Positions 6,891-9,508 of a DNA stretch of 9,508 bases are shown here, piece after piece. A program made the translations under genes and the position numbers. Each line of letters opens with the position of its first letter. The first letter of the stretch is position 1. Location of the stretch: positions 1-9,508 of the forward strand of contig CALJWY010000257.1 in the NCBI GenBank assembly GCA_937974465.1, read 5' to 3'. The notes beneath the pieces are model-generated. The model ran no database searches. It was not told the origin of the DNA and was given only the letters and a program-made list of their open reading frames with translations. This stretch comes from an uncultured Lysobacterales bacterium. Its GTDB lineage: Bacteria; Pseudomonadota; Gammaproteobacteria; Xanthomonadales; SZUA-36.

Positions 6891-8330
6891 ATCGATGCCC
6901 TTTTTCACCCATTTTCCGGCAAGTATCAACGCCACGGGGCTTATCAGCGCGATCAGCCCATAGATCAACCACATGGTCTCGGTATTTTGTGCGCCCTCGG
7001 CCGGACAATAGATATCCATCATGCGCCCGGTGTACCAACCGGCAATAAACTTGATCATAAACCAGGGCATATTGGCAAATGCTATATAGGCGCCGGTTTG
7101 GCCTTTCGGTGCCAATTCAGCGGCATACTGTAGGAACCGGGGTTGCCAAAGGGCCTCACCGATCGAAAACAGGACCAGGTAAGCCATCAACAGCCAAAAA
7201 TTGGGGCCCAGAAGGAAAAAGAATGTCGGCAGGGCCGAAACCAATGAGCCGATGATCATCATCCGGTAGACCGGCACTTTGCGTGTCATGGCAGTGATGA
7301 CCGGAACACCCAGCACGATGATCAATGGATTGGAGACATTGACAATCATCTCCATGTTATTGGCCACCACCTCTGAAAAAGCACGGGTCACAAATTGTGG
7401 CATCACCAGGAACTGGTAGGCGAAAAGTGTTTGCACGGGCATGAGCGCAAAAATAAAGAACATAAAGCGTGCATTGGATAAGGGGCTGGTTTTGAACCAA
7501 CCGATGACGCTTTCCATGAAGCCGTTGCTGGCAGGCGTAAGCTCATCTGAGGCGGATGAATCACCGTCTTTTTCTGCTCTTGCGGCAGACTCTGCTTCCG
7601 CCTCCCTTTCAACCTTCGGAGTAAAGAAGAACAGCAGGCCCAGCAACATCACCACGTTGACCAGAACACAAAACCACATCACCCCTTCGATACCAAAACC
7701 CTCAAAACGGAAGTTCTCTCCCAGGTCGAGGCCCGAACGAATTCGGGAAGATACAAAACCGATAAAAACGATGCCAAGATTCATACCGGCGTATAAAAGG
7801 CCATAGCCCATCGTGGCGGTTTTTTCGTCCGAAAATTTACGTACACCGGCATATGAAGCCGGCTGCATAAAGCCATTACCAGCCGCTGCAAGCAGCAGCC
7901 CGGCAAACACGACCACTATCATCGCGCTTGATTCAACCGGCAGAAAATGGGGAGCAAGAGGCAATGCCGCCCGGCCAAAAATATACAGCACCACCGACAC
8001 CAGCAAGGATTTGCGCACACCGAGCTTGTCTGAGACAGGCCCAAACACGAGCATGAAGCCAGTGATCAAGGCCATGTAGGCAGAAACAATCTTGTGACCC
8101 GTATCATCGGACATGCCGAGGATGTCGTGGAAATACATGGCCAGCAAGGTCAGCATGCCAAAATAGGCAACACCATCAAGCCAGTACAGGTAATTCGTAT
8201 ACCAGAAGGCCCTCGGTGCACCTTTCAATTCACGGAAAGACGTAACCAGTTCAGTAAAAGGGTTGGGAATACCGGCTGGTTTATTAAAAGCGGGGTTATC
8301 GAGTTCGGGGGAATCGCTTTTGTCGGTCAT
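6876..8330 (-). CDS. POT-like MFS transporter (putative oligopeptide/solute symporter)
   Basis: Inner-membrane carrier of 484 aa of the Major Facilitator Superfamily. A soluble N-terminus (1-40) is followed by helices from about 42. Motif A is visible in GPVSDKLGVRKSLL (97-110). The second-half sequence GEALWQPRFLQYAAELAPKGQ (391-411), then AFANMPWFMIKF, resembles proton-dependent oligopeptide transporters (POT/PTR). However, the helix-1 ExxER signature of true POT proteins is absent; the equivalent place reads YWLDGVAYFG (49-58). A charged, Ala/Glu/Ser-rich cytoplasmic linker (238-270) joins the halves. The start ATG at 8330 has AGGTG upstream. It is convergent with nhaC and lies 66 bp downstream of the unrecognised membrane protein gene on the same strand. 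The MFS call is firm; peptide transport is inferred from resemblance and from the nearby peptidase genes. Confidence 0.85.
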   Translation of the reverse strand: MTDKSDSPELDNPAFNKPAGIPNPFTELVTSFRELKGAPRAFWYTNYLYWLDGVAYFGMLTLLAMYFHDILGMSDDTGHKIVSAYMALITGFMLVFGPVSDKLGVRKSLLVSVVLYIFGRAALPLAPHFLPVESSAMIVVVFAGLLLAAAGNGFMQPASYAGVRKFSDEKTATMGYGLLYAGMNLGIVFIGFVSSRIRSGLDLGENFRFEGFGIEGVMWFCVLVNVVMLLGLLFFFTPKVEREAEAESAARAEKDGDSSASDELTPASNGFMESVIGWFKTSPLSNARFMFFIFALMPVQTLFAYQFLVMPQFVTRAFSEVVANNMEMIVNVSNPLIIVLGVPVITAMTRKVPVYRMMIIGSLVSALPTFFFLLGPNFWLLMAYLVLFSIGEALWQPRFLQYAAELAPKGQTGAYIAFANMPWFMIKFIAGWYTGRMMDIYCPAEGAQNTETMWLIYGLIALISPVALILAGKWVKKGIDGKAA

Positions 8331-8396
8331 GCTGGCACCTGTAATTCAAAAATGGTTTGCGGCTTTGCTCGACCCTGGATTAAGTAAGCAGGCCGA

Positions 8397-9029
8397 TTAG
8401 ATTAGCTTTGAAATCAGGGACGAAATACCACATATCAGCGCAAAGCACGCCAATATGTTGGGCAGTGCCCATTCGCTCCCACTCTTATTGGTTAGCGCTG
8501 ACAGGTTAGCCTTGAAAGCTGGAACAATATATTTGCGCCATTTCAGAGGCGTGATCGTCTCCGGCCCTACCCGCCATTTTTGAGAAACCGGGTTGATGGA
8601 CTCGCTGAATGTAGACGCATCAGCGAATTGAATCTCACCTTCGCCAGTGCGGATACCGACCAGGAATGCCTCATCCCAGCTTAAGTAGCGCCTGAAGCCT
8701 TCGCCATGCAGTGCTGGCGCCCAAACCATGTGCTGATCATGGCCTTCTGTCTCGGGTTGCTGATACAGCTTGCGATAGCTTCGGTTCTTACTCAGCTCGT
8801 AAAGGAAATCCATTTTCCAGCATCGCTGGTCATCTGCGCCAAACTGGTAAAACCGCCACCAAACATAAAAAAAGGCAAACCACACAGATACATAAACGAC
8901 ATTCTCATGCCTGATGCTTAAAAAAAAGGATTCCGGGGTAAACTCAATGCCAGCTATGAAGTATATGATTAACACGACGGACACCAGGATCAGGTTACGT
9001 CGCTGTTTTCCAAATGCCACTTGAGACAT
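8397..9029 (-). CDS. Hypothetical membrane protein with three predicted helices
   Basis: I do not recognise this 210-aa protein. It has a short basic N-terminus (KQRR, 8-11), two hydrophobic helices close together (about 12-29 and 44-61, the second rich in Trp, Phe and Tyr) and a soluble middle of about 125 residues. A third helix lies at the extreme C-terminus (about 188-207, ending SSLISKLI). The middle part has many aromatic and charged residues, such as WAPALHGEGFRRYLSWDEAF (103-122) and SQKWRVGPETITPLKWRKY (149-167), and no catalytic motif I can name. Helix count and the basic N-terminus suggest the middle domain sits on one face of the inner membrane. The start ATG has a purine-rich AAGAGA upstream and a candidate promoter further upstream. 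The POT-like gene follows 66 bp downstream on the same strand, so they may be co-transcribed. It is likely real: long, codirectional, with a ribosome binding site and coherent topology. Confidence 0.65.
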   Translation of the reverse strand: MSQVAFGKQRRNLILVSVVLIIYFIAGIEFTPESFFLSIRHENVVYVSVWFAFFYVWWRFYQFGADDQRCWKMDFLYELSKNRSYRKLYQQPETEGHDQHMVWAPALHGEGFRRYLSWDEAFLVGIRTGEGEIQFADASTFSESINPVSQKWRVGPETITPLKWRKYIVPAFKANLSALTNKSGSEWALPNILACFALICGISSLISKLI

Positions 9030-9073
9030 GATTTTTCTCTTTTTTATTGTCAGCCCAATTGCTTATTCGGCAA

Positions 9074-9093
9074 TATAAACAAGCTTATAAACA
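9074..9093. repeat. Direct repeat TATAAACA x2 around AAGCTT
   Basis: TATAAACA occurs at 9074-9081 and again at 9086-9093, 12 bp apart, with a palindromic AAGCTT (9081-9086) across the spacer. The position over the putative -10 and start region of the minus-strand gene would suit a regulator binding site, but A/T-rich repeats also arise by chance. Confidence 0.45.
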
Positions 9094-9114
9094 GGGTTGT
9101 TAATGATACATCAA
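9086..9114 (-). promoter_or_regulatory. Candidate sigma-70-type promoter for the hypothetical membrane protein gene
   Basis: On the minus strand TTGATG (9109-9114, -35-like) is followed after exactly 17 bp by TTTATA (9086-9091, -10-like). This places a start site about 50 nt upstream of the ATG at 9029. It overlaps one copy of the direct repeat described next. Assigned by eye only. Confidence 0.4.
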
Positions 9115-9129
9115 GTCACTACCCTTGTG

Positions 9130-9143
9130 GTCCTGTAACGGAC
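9130..9143. repeat. Small inverted repeat GTCC/GGAC
   Basis: GTCC (9130-9133) and GGAC (9140-9143) flank a TGTAAC loop, immediately beside the next inverted repeat and sharing one base with it. Short, so weak on its own. Confidence 0.3.
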
Positions 9144-9161
9144 AATTTTGCTGGAAAATTG
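9143..9161. repeat. Perfect 7-bp inverted repeat CAATTTT/AAAATTG
   Basis: The arms CAATTTT (9143-9149) and AAAATTG (9155-9161) are perfect around GCTGG. It lies just upstream of the candidate minus-strand promoter. It could be an operator or a weak RNA hairpin in the symporter 3' region. Confidence 0.5.
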
Positions 9162-9175
9162 CACAGATCAAAGGC

Positions 9176-9194
9176 TGGTTAACACGGGTAACCA
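9176..9194. repeat. Perfect 6-bp inverted repeat TGGTTA/TAACCA
   Basis: TGGTTA (9176-9181) and TAACCA (9189-9194) flank ACACGGG, giving a 19-bp dyad of a size typical for dimeric repressor sites. Its distance from the candidate promoter (over 60 bp) leaves its role open. Confidence 0.45.
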
Positions 9195-9288
9195 TCGCGC
9201 AAATTAGCCCCCCTCAAAATCATAAGCACAAAGCTGAACCAAGCCCTGTTTTTGTTCTATTGCCGCTTGACCAGGCAAAAATCTGCCG

Positions 9289-9508
9289 CTAAAAAATCAA
9301 CCAGCTTGCAAACAGAACCCAGGCAATTACCAGGCTTGGGCCAAGTAAGCCAATCAACAAACCACCCGGGCGCAGATCCCGTGTTCGAATTTCACCCGTG
9401 GCATAGGCCACCGCGTTGGGTGGTGTAGACACCGGCAGTAACAATGCACAGGAAGCACTTAGCCCCAGGATCAGGCACATCTCAAGTTCACGGCCCGGCA
9501 ACAGGGCA
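9289..9508 (-). CDS. DASS/SLC13-type sodium-coupled anion symporter, C-terminal part (cut by window edge)
   Basis: The last 72 residues of an inner-membrane symporter; the 5' part lies beyond the right edge. The sequence SCALLLPVSTPPNAVAYATG is the hallmark of the divalent anion:Na+ symporter (DASS, SLC13) family. There the second Ser/Thr-Pro-Pro-Asn-type motif takes part in Na+ and substrate binding. It is followed by the usual IRTRDLRPGGLLIGLLG stretch and a final helix ending at the TAG stop. Substrates in this family are dicarboxylates, citrate, sulfate or related anions, and which applies cannot be told from the fragment. It is codirectional with the hypothetical membrane protein gene but separated from it by 259 bp. 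Confidence 0.9.
   Translation of the reverse strand, partial: ALLPGRELEMCLILGLSASCALLLPVSTPPNAVAYATGEIRTRDLRPGGLLIGLLGPSLVIAWVLFASWLIF

Larger units (their letters stand above)
9030..9288. other. Repeat-rich intergenic region
   Basis: This 259-bp region lies between the symporter 3' end and the hypothetical membrane protein start and contains no credible gene. It holds a candidate minus-strand promoter, a pair of 8-bp direct repeats and a series of short inverted repeats (listed separately). A six-C run occurs in TTAGCCCCCCTC near 9210. No good intrinsic terminator for the symporter gene was found; TTGCC/GGCAA (9260-9278) makes only a 5-bp stem. Confidence 0.5.

Noticed and set aside
7441..8387. 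Several plus-strand open frames of about 90-120 codons antisense to the POT-like gene
   Set aside because: They overlap a well-supported transporter gene, and their composition (Ser/Thr/Pro-rich) is that expected from the complement of membrane-protein codons.
1..9508. Mobile element, CRISPR array, toxin-antitoxin or defence genes
   Set aside because: No transposase or integrase motifs, no regularly spaced repeats and no small paired genes were found on either strand. All sizeable genes except one belong to housekeeping or transport families.

Overview
The window looks like ordinary chromosomal DNA of a marine-type or free-living Pseudomonadota (proteobacterium). Gene density is high, base composition is moderate, Shine-Dalgarno sequences are present, and metabolism and transport genes predominate. 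The short N-terminus of the PdxH fragment (DPF/IF motif almost at the start, LLFHW, EADA) is more like alphaproteobacterial than enterobacterial PdxH. PepT and NhaC are also common in gammaproteobacteria, so I do not assign a class. I see no tRNA, rRNA, CRISPR array, insertion sequence, integrase or phage gene.

Layout. On the minus strand at the left edge, pepT (tripeptidase T) is followed 56 bp downstream by the N-terminal half of pdxH, which runs off the window. A 268-bp divergent intergenic region separates pepT from a four-gene plus-strand series: an MFS transporter (1894-3072), a small exported DUF442-type phosphatase-like protein (3138-3692), an exported M14 zinc carboxypeptidase-like enzyme (3862-5403) and an NhaC-type Na+/H+ antiporter (5450-6871). 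nhaC ends 4 bp from a convergent minus-strand POT-like MFS transporter (6876-8330). A hairpin at this junction covers both stop codons. Upstream of that transporter on the same strand lies an unrecognised membrane protein (8397-9029). After a 259-bp non-coding gap rich in small palindromes and repeats comes the C-terminus of a DASS/SLC13-type Na+-coupled anion symporter, truncated by the right edge.

How the genes may fit together (inference). Several products fit peptide scavenging: an exported metallocarboxypeptidase that could trim peptides in the periplasm, a POT-like transporter that could import short peptides, and cytoplasmic PepT that cleaves tripeptides. NhaC and the DASS symporter point to Na+-based membrane energetics, as expected in a saline habitat. 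The genes are on different strands and in at least three transcription units, so this is a neighbourhood rather than a proven system. I found no convincing undescribed defence or mobile system. The best leads are the exported DUF442-like protein with a C-terminal CxxC, the unrecognised membrane protein and the repeat-rich region upstream of it.
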